DNA from: Pectinatus haikarae
GTDB lineage: Bacteria > Bacillota > Negativicutes > Selenomonadales > Selenomonadaceae
Reading direction: 5' to 3' (one strand)
DNA: 64,000 bases
NCBI RefSeq assembly: GCF_030813505.1
Contig: NZ_JAUSUE010000004.1
Shown: piece by piece, positions 15,964 to 24,950 of the stretch
How the letters are laid out: every line of letters begins with the position of its first letter
How positions within the stretch are numbered: position 1 is the first letter of the stretch
The notes under the pieces: model-generated
Seen by the model: the letters and a program-made list of their open reading frames with translations, nothing else
The model's database searches: none
Told to the model about the DNA's origin: nothing
Program-made: the position numbers and the translations under genes

Positions 15964-17292
15964 TTAATTTTGCAGAAAATCGTTTATTTTTTTCTGTATT
16001 TTATTCAAAGCATTATTAAAAGGAATTATTTCATCGATAATTTTTTTTATTTCACTGTCAGCCATAAGCATTGCCAGCGAATATTTTTGGAATTTGGGTG
16101 GCGAAACTGCCGACTGCATGATGTTGCTTATGATGGAAAGGTTCATCTTTTCATCTCCGGGAGCATCGTACAGAAGCGCCTGTCTGGCTTCATCTGATTC
16201 TGCCGCTGCTTTTATTACGGGAACTCCCTGAGATACACTGGGTAAAAAACGCTGTGTTTTGCCGCTGTAACAGAGCTCCTTAAGAAATTCCCAGGCCATC
16301 TTTTTATGGGAGCTGCGGCTGCTCATTCCTATCAGCAGAGTGTTAAGCTCTGAAGTGTTGCTGCCGGAAGGACCGGCGGGCATCTCAATGCAGTCCCATT
16401 CAAAGGATGAATATTTTTTTATGCGCCAGGGATATGGTTTATAAGTGCGGTATTCAGCAAAAGTGAAAGGTCTGAACGCTACATTGCCCATATCGAAATC
16501 CTTGGCGGTGACGGTATGTCCCATGTTGGTCTTTTTTAAATCGATCATAAATTTCAAAGTTTCAGCCATTTTGCTGTCGGCAAAGTAGGAAAATTTTCCG
16601 TCATCGCGAAATAACTGCATACCATTGCTGGCAGCGGCCTGCTGCCACGTATAATCATAATAGCCAAATTGGTCGGGAACACCGTCATCGTCAGTATCCT
16701 TAGTGACACGGCGGCATATGTCGATAAAATCCTGCCAGGTCCACCCGTTTTCGGGAATAGCTATATTTTCCCGTGCCAATAAAGTTTTATTTACAAACAT
16801 CAGCGTGGGAACACTTTCAAAAGGCAGAGCATACTGACTGTGCTTATATTGTCCGTAATCAAGAGACGCCGGATAATAGGCATCTGTATCAAAAGAAGGA
16901 TCACTTTCGGCCAGAGTATCAAGATTCTGCAAAAGGCCCATGGCACTGTAAAGATTAAAATCATCGGACAGTACCATAAAAATATCGGGCTCGCTGCCGT
17001 CAAGAACTTTTTCTGCGAGCCATTCGGCGTAATCCTGTTTCCTTATACCGCTGACATATGTGATTTTTACATTGGGATGAATATTTTCAAAATTTTTTAT
17101 TGCATTATCTATAGCTGCGTAGGAATCGCCGGAAGGGACATTCCAATTGCTGCCGGAGAAAAGACCGAGGCGGATGACAAGCTGCTCCTGTTTTTGAGCA
17201 TATCTATTGTAAAAAAAGAGAGCTGACAGTATTAGGAGAGCAGCAATGCATAATAAAAGTTTTGCGTTTTTCTGCTGTATATTGCGAAACAT
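15964..17292 (-). CDS. Extracellular solute-binding protein, family 1 (sugar type), membrane-anchored
   Basis: The 442-residue product resembles family 1 sugar-binding proteins of ABC importers. It has one N-terminal hydrophobic helix (LLLCIAALLILSALFFY) but no clear lipobox, so it looks anchored by an uncleaved helix. Typical segments are AIDNAIKNFENIHPNVKITY and PDIFMVLSDDFNLYSAMGLLQNLD, then WTWQDFIDICRRV. The ATG at 17292 has GAGGCG upstream and lies 10 bases after the regulator's stop; an in-frame TTG at 17319 overlaps that gene. No ABC permease or ATPase gene is adjacent, so it may serve as a sensor or use a distant transporter. Confidence 0.85.
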   Translation of the reverse strand: MFRNIQQKNAKLLLCIAALLILSALFFYNRYAQKQEQLVIRLGLFSGSNWNVPSGDSYAAIDNAIKNFENIHPNVKITYVSGIRKQDYAEWLAEKVLDGSEPDIFMVLSDDFNLYSAMGLLQNLDTLAESDPSFDTDAYYPASLDYGQYKHSQYALPFESVPTLMFVNKTLLARENIAIPENGWTWQDFIDICRRVTKDTDDDGVPDQFGYYDYTWQQAAASNGMQLFRDDGKFSYFADSKMAETLKFMIDLKKTNMGHTVTAKDFDMGNVAFRPFTFAEYRTYKPYPWRIKKYSSFEWDCIEMPAGPSGSNTSELNTLLIGMSSRSSHKKMAWEFLKELCYSGKTQRFLPSVSQGVPVIKAAAESDEARQALLYDAPGDEKMNLSIISNIMQSAVSPPKFQKYSLAMLMADSEIKKIIDEIIPFNNALNKIQKKINDFLQN

Positions 17293-17302
17293 GCTTATCG
17301 CC

Positions 17303-17977
17303 TCATTTTTCCGTATCAAGCTGTTGGCTCATACCGGTTTGTACTGCCCAGATAGCAAGCTGGGTACGATCGCGCAAATTAAGTTTGCTGAGAACAAAAC
17401 TAAGGTTATTGCGGACAGTGCCTTCAGATAAATTGAGCTTTTCTGCTATTTCCCTGTTGGACAAACCGCGGCCGACGAGGCATACTACTTTTTTTTCAGT
17501 GCGGGTCAAAATTTTTGTGCCGTTTTCTTCTACCTGCACGGCAAAATTACTCTGCGCCATTTCGGAAAATAATTTCACTACCTTGGCAATAAGATTGGGA
17601 TTGATCATGGCACCGCCGTTAACCACTGTGCGGACAGCATTTGCCAGCTCAACAACGGAAACGCCTTTTAAAAGATAACCGCTGGCACCGAATTTCAGTG
17701 CGTTGTAAATATATTCATCATCGTCAAAAGTTGTGAGGATGATAATTTTTATTTTCGGCCAGTGTTCTTTTATAAGATTAGTACACTGAACACCGTCTAA
17801 CTTGGGCATACGGACATCCATAAGTATGACGTCAGGCTGGCTTTTTTTGAGAAGTTCCATTACTTTGCAGCCGTTCTCTGCTGTGGCAGTGACATTCATG
17901 TCAGGATTCATATTCAAAACTATTTTTAGACTTTCCCGTATAAGTTCCTGATCATCGGCTATCATTATTTTTATCAT
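17303..17977 (-). CDS. NarL/FixJ-type response regulator
   Basis: The 224-residue product has a receiver domain with acidic D8/D9, phospho-acceptor D54 (VILMDVRMPKLDG), the T/K switch residues (ILTTF, YLLKG) and a C-terminal LuxR-type helix-turn-helix (LTRTEKKVVCLVGRGLSNREIAEKL). Its start lies inside the 3' end of the kinase gene, a 26-base overlap that implies tight coupling. Its target is unknown. The neighbouring sugar-binding proteins and PTS make a sugar-uptake operon the natural guess. Confidence 0.95.
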   Translation of the reverse strand: MIKIMIADDQELIRESLKIVLNMNPDMNVTATAENGCKVMELLKKSQPDVILMDVRMPKLDGVQCTNLIKEHWPKIKIIILTTFDDDEYIYNALKFGASGYLLKGVSVVELANAVRTVVNGGAMINPNLIAKVVKLFSEMAQSNFAVQVEENGTKILTRTEKKVVCLVGRGLSNREIAEKLNLSEGTVRNNLSFVLSKLNLRDRTQLAIWAVQTGMSQQLDTEK

Positions 17978-19283
17978 TATAAATATCTCCTCGACTCAAT
18001 GGAATATCTGCTTGTATTATAAATCCGCCGCAGCTTTTATATTTCAATGTGCCATGCAGCAGGGAAAGTCTTTCCTGCATATGACGCAGACCGAAGCCTT
18101 CAATGGGATTCTCACAGCCGGTGCCGTCGTCCTTTATATGTATTTTCAGCAATCCATCAGTCTGAGAAAAAATGATTTCTATATGAGCGGCATGACCGTG
18201 GCGATTAGCATTAGTAATACTTTCCTGAATTACACGATAGATAACTTCTTCCTCATCGGCGCGGAGATTCTGCGGGCAGCAGTCATAATTGAGTGATATG
18301 TGCATACCTGAAGCCGAGGCAAAATCCCCGATCATTTGGGAAAGGGCATTTTTTAGAGGAAGTTTTTCCAGATTGTCAGGACGAAGTCTGCGGACTGAGC
18401 GCCGGACGTCGTTTATACCGTGACGGGCGGTGTCGCTGATGACTTTCAGCTGTTTTTTTGTAAAGTCAGGAGCGGCGTCGATTGTGGCAAGACAGGCATC
18501 AAGGCCGGCTATAATTGATGTCAAAGCATGCCCGAGCGTATCGTGGATCTCCCTTGCCAATCTGTTTCTCTCTCTGGTCTCCGCCATATGCTCAGCCTCT
18601 ATGGCATAATTCCTGAGTTTTTCGTTAGCATCATTGAGCTGCTTGTTAAGCGACTGTATGCGTTCTTTTTCCTGGTGCTGGTTTTGTACCAGCAGCATCG
18701 TATATATAACGAAAAGTATCATATTGAATGAAGTGAGAATGTTACAGGCGGCTTTTAAAATCCCCTGTACGGATTGATTATAATAAGAAATATAAACATC
18801 AAAAGGGATCATTTTAAGCTGCAGGTCGACCAGATTATAGCTGGCGATAAGATAGAGACTAAACATGGCTGCCGTTAAAATTATGCGCTGATTTTTGCCG
18901 CGGTAACCGCTTATGAGGTCGGCGACCACCAGGAGAATGACACCGTCATAGGCCATGTTGATGCTGCGCATTACAATAAGGCAGGAGCAGATTTCCAAGG
19001 CAAGAACGATGTAGCGATATTTACTCTGCGTTAAAATACAGCGGCGGTATATAATGCTCAGCGAAAGTAAAAGGAGAAAGGCACAGACAGCGAATAGTAT
19101 AATTTTGTTTGCCGACCATGGCACGGCAGAGACTGAATCAAGAAAAAGCCGTGCCGACATAGAAGTATTGATCTTCGTCTGGGTGATGCTCATAAATATG
19201 GCTAAAAGAAAAACTGAAGCTGCATTGAATGCATACAGAACATAATGCATGGCAGCAGCGGAGTATAATTTTGGCTGCGTCAT
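17952..19283 (-). CDS. NarL-partner sensor histidine kinase (HisKA_3/HATPase)
   Basis: The 443-residue product has about six hydrophobic helices in its first 200 residues, a short coiled coil, a HisKA_3 dimerisation domain with RNRLAREIHDTLGHALTS (phospho-histidine near 246), and a HATPase domain with ITNANRHGHA (N box) and DDGTGCENPIEGFGLRHMQERL (described across the G boxes). There is no large extracellular domain, so it may sense through its membrane helices or the adjacent periplasmic binding protein. ATG at 19283 follows the RbsB-like gene by two bases; a GTG 12 bases upstream overlaps that gene. Confidence 0.93.
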   Translation of the reverse strand: MTQPKLYSAAAMHYVLYAFNAASVFLLAIFMSITQTKINTSMSARLFLDSVSAVPWSANKIILFAVCAFLLLLSLSIIYRRCILTQSKYRYIVLALEICSCLIVMRSINMAYDGVILLVVADLISGYRGKNQRIILTAAMFSLYLIASYNLVDLQLKMIPFDVYISYYNQSVQGILKAACNILTSFNMILFVIYTMLLVQNQHQEKERIQSLNKQLNDANEKLRNYAIEAEHMAETRERNRLAREIHDTLGHALTSIIAGLDACLATIDAAPDFTKKQLKVISDTARHGINDVRRSVRRLRPDNLEKLPLKNALSQMIGDFASASGMHISLNYDCCPQNLRADEEEVIYRVIQESITNANRHGHAAHIEIIFSQTDGLLKIHIKDDGTGCENPIEGFGLRHMQERLSLLHGTLKYKSCGGFIIQADIPLSRGDIYNDKNNDSR

Positions 19284-19285
19284 AT

Positions 19286-20266
19286 TCAGTCCCACCCGTT
19301 AATATTATTCTGTGAAATGTTTTCCGAGGTCAGCAATACTGTCGGCAGTTTAATATACCTTTGGTCGATGCGATTGCTCAGCAATTCATATGCTTTTTCT
19401 GCCGCGAGCTGTCCTATGCGGCGCGGTGATTGTGCTGCGGTTGCGGTCATATTGCCGCGAAGAATCATTTCTTTTGTTTCCGGCGCACCGTCAATGCCGT
19501 AAACATTCACACGGGAAAGCTGCCCGGCATTTTTCAATGCGGCGAGAGCCCCCATGGCAGCAGGATCGTTCAACGCCATCACGACGTCGATATCATTGTG
19601 TTTTTTTATAAGCGCTTCCATTGCCGGCATAGCCAGCTCCAGCTGTCCCTTGCATTCCGCGGAGTCAATGATTCTAAAAGAAGGATGGTTTCTGATCGTG
19701 TCGGTAAAACCATTTATTCTGTCCACTGCGGATTTTGCCTGGGAGTGTTTAAGAAGGACGATATTGGCACCTGCCAGATTGGCCAGCATATGTTCGGCAC
19801 AATCCACGCCGGCCTGATAATTATCAGAAACTATGGTCAGGGCAACAGAAGATTCATTCTTGTCATCGGCATTTGTGTCAACCGCTATTACAGGTACATT
19901 TGCTTTTTGGGCCATTTCAAGAATAGGATCTATTTGCTGCCAGTCAACAGCGTTAAGAAAAAGAACCTTTATGCCGTCATTTATAAGCTCCCGGACCTCT
20001 TCTGTCTGCCGATTGGTGCTGAGTGCCGCGTCACGGGTCAAAAGCGTGTCACCGTTTTTTTCAACCGCGGTGCGTATTTCATCGTCTATTATTTCATAAA
20101 AAGGATTATTTAATGTCATATAAACTGCGCCGAATTTTCTGCGTTGTTCATTATGTGCGGCGGAATAATCGGCAGACAGAAATATATTTTCCCGCAGACA
20201 GAAAATTGACAGCAGAATGATAAAAAGTAAAAAAACGGACGAATATAATTTGTATTTTTTTTTCAT
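19286..20266 (-). CDS. RbsB-like periplasmic sugar-binding protein, likely co-sensor
   Basis: The 326-residue product has an N-terminal hydrophobic segment (SVFLLFIILLSIFCL) and a type I periplasmic-binding fold of the ribose/galactose group: NNPFYEIIDDEI, VIAVDTNAD, SDNYQAGVDCAEHML and ALNDPAAMGALAALK. No ABC transporter gene is linked. Instead it directly precedes a histidine kinase whose start almost touches its stop. This parallels binding proteins that present sugar to a kinase, such as XylFII with LytS in Clostridium. The ATG at 20266 follows GAGGGA; an in-frame start at 20314 lacks a ribosome site. Confidence 0.88.
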   Translation of the reverse strand: MKKKYKLYSSVFLLFIILLSIFCLRENIFLSADYSAAHNEQRRKFGAVYMTLNNPFYEIIDDEIRTAVEKNGDTLLTRDAALSTNRQTEEVRELINDGIKVLFLNAVDWQQIDPILEMAQKANVPVIAVDTNADDKNESSVALTIVSDNYQAGVDCAEHMLANLAGANIVLLKHSQAKSAVDRINGFTDTIRNHPSFRIIDSAECKGQLELAMPAMEALIKKHNDIDVVMALNDPAAMGALAALKNAGQLSRVNVYGIDGAPETKEMILRGNMTATAAQSPRRIGQLAAEKAYELLSNRIDQRYIKLPTVLLTSENISQNNINGWD

Positions 20267-20352
20267 AGTAATTCCCTCATAATGTATTATACTTGAAAAA
20301 AGCAAAAGGAACACTAATTTTAAGGGGAATGTGAGAGCATCAGAAGATGCTT

Positions 20353-20382
20353 AAAAGGGCGCAGAAAAATCTGCCGCCCTTT
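20353..20382 (-). terminator. Terminator of the PTS operon
   Basis: On the minus strand AAAGGGCG-GCAGA pairs with TCTGCGCCCTTT with one bulged G and is followed by TTTT. It lies between the IID stop and the RbsB-like gene. Confidence 0.65.
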
Positions 20383-20430
20383 AGTTTTAAACAAATCTGA
20401 ATAGGAAATAAAGATGATCCGGAGGATTGA

Positions 20431-21243
20431 TCAATAGGAAAGACCGGGGTCGAAGAAGCCGGCAAGAACGCCGACAAAGGCAATAACAACCAGAAGCAGC
20501 ATTACCATGGTCGGTGAAATATTTCTTTTGGTCATGAGCCACCAGCAGAACACTACTGCTGCACCGGAGAGCATCTTGGGATAAATGCCGTCAAGCGTCT
20601 TTTGCAATTCACCGCCGCCCGGGAGAATGAGTGATGTGTGAATGTTTATCCATGAGGCGGCTACCGCACCTATGACAATAGTGCCGATCATGATGATGGA
20701 ATCGCGGATAGCCTGAGCTTTTTCACCCACCAATATTTCAACGGCTTTTCCGCCTAATTCATAGCCCTTGAAGTATGCAAATTTCATGCCGAACCACATC
20801 AAAAAATTCCATACTATTATATAAAAAATCGCACCGAGCGGATTGCCGCCGCTTGACAGTCCCAGGCCTATCCCCAAAAGGATCGGGATAAGTGTACCGA
20901 CGATCATAGAATCGCCTATCCCTGCCAGCGGGCCCATGAGTCCGGCACGTATGCCGTTGATAGCCTCTCCGTCTATAGGCTGGCCGTTGGCTTTGGCTTC
21001 TTCCAGACCGGCTGTCATGCCGACTACAAGTGTACCTATCTGCGGTTCGGTATTAAAGAATGCCGTGTAGGTATCCATGGCCTTTTTTTTATCTTCTTCT
21101 TTTTCATAAAGTTCTTCTACGATAGGCAGCATGGCACATAAGTACCCGAATGTCTGCATATGTTCCTGGGAAAAACAGGTGAGATTGCCATAAAACCAGG
21201 TAACAAAAGATTTATTCAAAGTTTTTTTCGATAAATTTTTCAT
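20431..21243 (-). CDS. PTS mannose-family permease component IID
   Basis: This is the IID membrane subunit of a mannose/fructose/sorbose-type PTS, which pairs with IIC to form the sugar channel. The 270-residue product starts KKTLNKSFVTWFYGNLTCFSQEHMQTFGY and has the conserved RAGLMGPLAGIGDSMIVGTL, then C-terminal membrane helices. It begins two bases after the IIC stop and is last in the operon, before a terminator. Substrate specificity within the family cannot be read from the sequence by eye. Confidence 0.94.
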   Translation of the reverse strand: MKNLSKKTLNKSFVTWFYGNLTCFSQEHMQTFGYLCAMLPIVEELYEKEEDKKKAMDTYTAFFNTEPQIGTLVVGMTAGLEEAKANGQPIDGEAINGIRAGLMGPLAGIGDSMIVGTLIPILLGIGLGLSSGGNPLGAIFYIIVWNFLMWFGMKFAYFKGYELGGKAVEILVGEKAQAIRDSIIMIGTIVIGAVAASWINIHTSLILPGGGELQKTLDGIYPKMLSGAAVVFCWWLMTKRNISPTMVMLLLVVIAFVGVLAGFFDPGLSY

Positions 21244-21245
21244 GC

Positions 21246-22091
21246 TCAGATATCCTCCTCATCTTCGTCATCATTTGCAGGACCGGCAGGAGCTGTTTTT
21301 TTGCTCTGCAGCATCATTATTTTATAATTGATGACAGCGAAAAAAGAGCCGATAATAGCCGCGGCTATCAAATTCAGTCCCATACTTGCCGCTAAGGTAA
21401 AGCCAAAGAAAAAGGTAATGAAGTCGACGGCTTTTTTTACGACCTGTTTCAGCAGAATGGCGACCCCGACTGCGGGAAGAAGACTGCCGACAGTGAACAA
21501 GGTCTTCATCGCAATACCGTCCATAGGCAGATATGACTTCATTATATCTACCATGCCTGCTCCGGCCATAGTAATGAGGACCGTCGGCAGAAAAGAGAAA
21601 ATGAAGTGAGATATCCATGGCAGTCCCATATCAACAAGATATAATTTTTTGAATTCCCCGTTTTTAACAGCCTTCCAGCCGATGTGCTGCCAAATCAGAT
21701 TCATTGTGGCTGTACCGTAGAATAAAACCGTTCCCAGTGTGCCGACTGCGGCTCCCAGAGCGGCAGCCATCGACTGAGCCTGAGCCGTATCAGGATCGAG
21801 CCCCATGCCTTTTACGGCACATATGGCAAGCGGTATGCCTATATAACTTATGGCCCGCACATCTGCGGAAACTGTTCCACCGGGGGTTACAAGCGCTATA
21901 TAGATGACTTGGATAGCGGCGCCGATGATGATGCCTGTCTTGACATCGCCGAGGATAAGTCCGACCACGAGACCTGCCACAAGAGGACGGCCGAGAGTGT
22001 AATTGCCGAAAGTAGTGCCTCCCAGTCCGGGCATGCTTGATAAACATGCGCAAATACCGAGCAGTACGGCTTGCAGAATATTAATTTCCAT
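21246..22091 (-). CDS. PTS mannose-family permease component IIC
   Basis: This is the main sugar-translocating membrane subunit. The 281-residue product is mostly hydrophobic and shows LGGTTFGNYTLGRPLVAG and GLILGDVKTGIIIGAAIQ, characteristic of the IIC-Sor/Man family, then an acidic C-terminal tail (NDDEDEEDI). The ribosome site is weak. A 151-base gap with no ORF separates it from IIB, longer than the other joints in this operon; I see no promoter or terminator in it. Confidence 0.94.
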   Translation of the reverse strand: MEINILQAVLLGICACLSSMPGLGGTTFGNYTLGRPLVAGLVVGLILGDVKTGIIIGAAIQVIYIALVTPGGTVSADVRAISYIGIPLAICAVKGMGLDPDTAQAQSMAAALGAAVGTLGTVLFYGTATMNLIWQHIGWKAVKNGEFKKLYLVDMGLPWISHFIFSFLPTVLITMAGAGMVDIMKSYLPMDGIAMKTLFTVGSLLPAVGVAILLKQVVKKAVDFITFFFGFTLAASMGLNLIAAAIIGSFFAVINYKIMMLQSKKTAPAGPANDDEDEEDI

Positions 22092-22242
22092 TTTATTACC
22101 ACACTTTCATTTAAAAATATATAATTATTCCTTAAATGTGAAAATTTCAATAAAAGAAAAATAGAAAAGGAAACTGTCTTATTTTATGGATAGGAATGAC
22201 GCTCAAAATGATATTGACAGTATCGAAATAAAGATAAAAGTC

Positions 22243-22737
22243 TTATACAAAACCAAATTGCCCGCGGAATTTTTTCCAATTGCCTATGGCTTTTTCTTTT
22301 ATCAGAGCAAATTCAACTTCATAACCTGCCTGCATGATATCTTCAAGCGCCTGCGCTTCTTCCTGCGTTATAGATTGATTGTTGCCGAGCTGAACTGCGC
22401 CGGGACGATCATTGCACGGACCTATGATCAGGGTTTTTATACCCGGGTCAAATCTTTGATCTACCAGAATTTTTTTCATATCAACAGGATTTTTTGTAAT
22501 TAAAAAATAACGACTGTCACTGTCCAATACTTTTTGGCATTTTTTCTGCCAGTCCTGCATAGTCCAGACAAAAGTTTTTTTCCCCGAAGCACTTTTGTAA
22601 GCTGCCTTCAAAACAGGATTTGTGGCGGCGGCATCGTTTACTGCGACAAGACCGTCACATGGATATTCGAGAGCCCATCGTGTGCATGTTTGTCCGTGTA
22701 TCATACGGTCATCGACTCTGATAAATGTTATCGACAT
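22243..22737 (-). CDS. PTS mannose-family component IIB
   Basis: This is the cytoplasmic phospho-carrier that passes phosphate from IIA to the incoming sugar. The 164-residue product starts SITFIRVDDRMIHGQTCTRW, with the phosphorylated histidine at H14. An in-frame start at 22818 would overlap the IIA gene; the ATG at 22737 follows AAGGAGG and matches the family N-terminus. It lies 16 bases after the IIA stop. Confidence 0.94.
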   Translation of the reverse strand: MSITFIRVDDRMIHGQTCTRWALEYPCDGLVAVNDAAATNPVLKAAYKSASGKKTFVWTMQDWQKKCQKVLDSDSRYFLITKNPVDMKKILVDQRFDPGIKTLIIGPCNDRPGAVQLGNNQSITQEEAQALEDIMQAGYEVEFALIKEKAIGNWKKFRGQFGFV

Positions 22738-22753
22738 ATTAGTAAGTTCCTCC

Positions 22754-23176
22754 TTAAATATCTTCATCTGCCTGATCAGTGTCCAGAATAAATTCCTGCA
22801 GGGAATCTTTAGCATCATTTAGAAGTGCCTGCGGATCTTCACTAAAAGCGTTTTCCCCGCTCAGAATCACTGTAAGAGCCAAAGGCAGGTTCATGCCGCC
22901 GAATGCCCTTGTGCTGCCGAGCAGCCCTCTGTCGGACAATGCTTTTAGTGCGATCGTCAGCGGAGAGCCTCCTATTATATCTGCCAGAATTATTATTTTG
23001 TCGGCCGGTGTGAGCGCTGAAATAAGATTTTTGAAATTATGAGTATATTCATCACCCGACATATCACTTTTTAAGCTGATCGAAAGAACATTATTCCGGT
23101 CACCGGCGATCATTTTTGCGGCAGAGTGCAAACCGGAGGCAAAATTGCCGTGGCTTACTAGAATGACATAAAACAT
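22754..23176 (-). CDS. PTS mannose-family component IIA
   Basis: IIA receives phosphate from HPr. The 140-residue product begins FYVILVSHGNFASGL with the phosphorylated H9 and has the conserved DIIGGSPLTIALKAL. It is a separate protein, not fused to IIB, and is the first gene of the IIA-IIB-IIC-IID operon. No PTS regulator of the LevR type is encoded nearby. The two-component system downstream may play that part. Confidence 0.93.
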   Translation of the reverse strand: MFYVILVSHGNFASGLHSAAKMIAGDRNNVLSISLKSDMSGDEYTHNFKNLISALTPADKIIILADIIGGSPLTIALKALSDRGLLGSTRAFGGMNLPLALTVILSGENAFSEDPQALLNDAKDSLQEFILDTDQADEDI

Positions 23177-23265
23177 TTATTCACTTCCCTTCTGATAAGT
23201 GCAACATTTATAATTTTTTTACAATTATAAATTTAACAAAATATTAAAAGAAATACAGCTGTATA

Positions 23266-23297
23266 ATGTCATTATTTTGCAAAAAAATAAATGACAT
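23266..23297. promoter_or_regulatory. Operator-like inverted repeat in the PTS / abgA-like divergent gap
   Basis: ATGTCATT (23266-23273) and AATGACAT (23290-23297) form exact 8-base arms 16 bases apart. They lie about 90 bases before the PTS genes and 240 before the abgA-like gene. The 357-base gap holds no ORF, and I see no convincing -35/-10 pair in either direction. The repeat is A/T-rich, so chance is possible. Confidence 0.35.
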
Positions 23298-23533
23298 TTA
23301 TCACTTTAAAAAAATTGCTGCTATCAAGCAGCGAAGGATCTGATATGCAATTATGCCTATTTATCATAGCTTTCTAAATAAAAAACAGTATAAGCATGTG
23401 TTTTTTTTTCAAAATTATGATATACTGAACATTATTTTTGAGCTGGGGATTTTTTGTCAACTTTGCGTATAATTAAGAAAAAGATAACTTAAACTGAAAT
23501 TATGGATGTAATGAGTGAAGGGAGCAGGATAAT

Positions 23534-24859
23534 ATGAGAAATACAGCAGATGAGAAAATTCTGGAGCTTGCAGATAAAATGCAAAAAGATATGGTGAAAA
23601 TGCGCAGAGATATTCACCGTCATCCTGAAACTGGCTGGACTGAATTTCGCACGGCATCTCTGGTTGCTGAAAAACTGACTGAGCTTGGCTATGATGTACG
23701 AACTGGCAGTGAGGCTATCAATGAGGATTATATGATGGGGCGACCTTCTGAGAATGTATTGGCAGAAGCTGCCAAAAGAGCCGTTGCTCAGGGGGCTGCC
23801 GCCGAATGGGTGAAAAAAATGAAAGGAGGTATGACGGGAGTTATCGGGACAATGGTTTTTTCACAGGACGGACCGACAGTTGCTTTGCGCTTCGATATGG
23901 ATGCAAATGATGTTCTGGAGACAACAGAAGAAGGACACCGCCCTTATGAAGAAGGCTTCTCGTCTGTCAATGATAAGGCTATGCATGCCTGCGGACATGA
24001 CGGACATACAACAGTGGGACTTGCCGTAGCCGCAATACTTGCAGCATTAAGAGCTGATTTGAACGGAAAAATAAAGCTGATATTTCAGCCGGCGGAAGAG
24101 GGTGTTCGCGGAGCCAAAGCGATGGTGGAAAATGGCGATGTAGATGACGTTGATTACGTTTTAGGAGCCCATTTTGGCTTTAAGATGAAAAAGACAGGCA
24201 GTATAGCCTGCAATGTGAAAGGTTTTTTGGCAACAAGCAAGTATGATGCTCAATTCACCGGTATGCCGGCCCACGCAGGAGCAGCACCGGAAGAAGGGCG
24301 CAATGCTCTTCTGGCAGCAGCCTGTGCTGCGTTGAATCTGCATGCTATTTCCCGTCATTCAGCGGGAGCATCGCGTATTAATGTAGGGACTCTTAATGCG
24401 GGAAGCGGACGTAATGTCATAGGTGACAAGGCTTTGATTCAATTTGAAACGCGCGGTGCGAACAGTGAAATAAATAATTATATGGAAAATGAAGCTCTGC
24501 GTGTCCTTAAAGCAGCGGCGGACATGTATGATGTAAAGGTAGATATAAAAAAAATGGGGGGAGCCGCAGGAGCCGATAACTCGCAGAATTTGGCACAATA
24601 CATAAAAAATAAAGCTGATTCTCTGGGAATTTTTGATAATGTAGTCACTGATTGTGCATTTGGCGCCAGCGAAGATTTTTCATATTTTATGGAAAAAGTT
24701 CAGAAAAATGGCGGAGAGGGTGCTTACATGATGGTAGGAGCAGATCTGGCGGCAGGCCATCATGATTCTCATTTTGATTTTGATGAAAAGGCGCTTGGTT
24801 ATTCGGCGAAGATACTTGCTGTGTGTGCGGCAGGGCTTTTGCAAAAGAAGGACCTCTGA
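23534..24859 (+). CDS. M20D amidohydrolase, AbgA-like (p-aminobenzoyl-glutamate hydrolase type)
   Basis: The 441-residue product is a zinc M20 peptidase-family amidohydrolase. Its whole layout resembles E. coli AbgA: RRDIHRHPETGWTEFRTA, the AbgA-type insert with YMMGRPSEN, HACGHDGHTTVG (zinc ligands near residue 150), FQPAEEGVRGAKAMV and AGHHDSHFDFDE near the end. AbgA with AbgB releases p-aminobenzoate and glutamate from folate breakdown products. No abgB or abgT is adjacent; instead a second, different M20 hydrolase and a DcuC-like carrier follow. GAAGGGAG precedes the ATG. Confidence 0.88.
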   Translation: MRNTADEKILELADKMQKDMVKMRRDIHRHPETGWTEFRTASLVAEKLTELGYDVRTGSEAINEDYMMGRPSENVLAEAAKRAVAQGAAAEWVKKMKGGMTGVIGTMVFSQDGPTVALRFDMDANDVLETTEEGHRPYEEGFSSVNDKAMHACGHDGHTTVGLAVAAILAALRADLNGKIKLIFQPAEEGVRGAKAMVENGDVDDVDYVLGAHFGFKMKKTGSIACNVKGFLATSKYDAQFTGMPAHAGAAPEEGRNALLAAACAALNLHAISRHSAGASRINVGTLNAGSGRNVIGDKALIQFETRGANSEINNYMENEALRVLKAAADMYDVKVDIKKMGGAAGADNSQNLAQYIKNKADSLGIFDNVVTDCAFGASEDFSYFMEKVQKNGGEGAYMMVGADLAAGHHDSHFDFDEKALGYSAKILAVCAAGLLQKKDL

Positions 24860-24950
24860 TGATACGCGGGGAAATATGCAAAGCAATGAACTTGTTTTTT
24901 CCTTTGCTTATTGAAAAGCTGTAAATTTTTGCTAATGGGAGGCGGACAAC

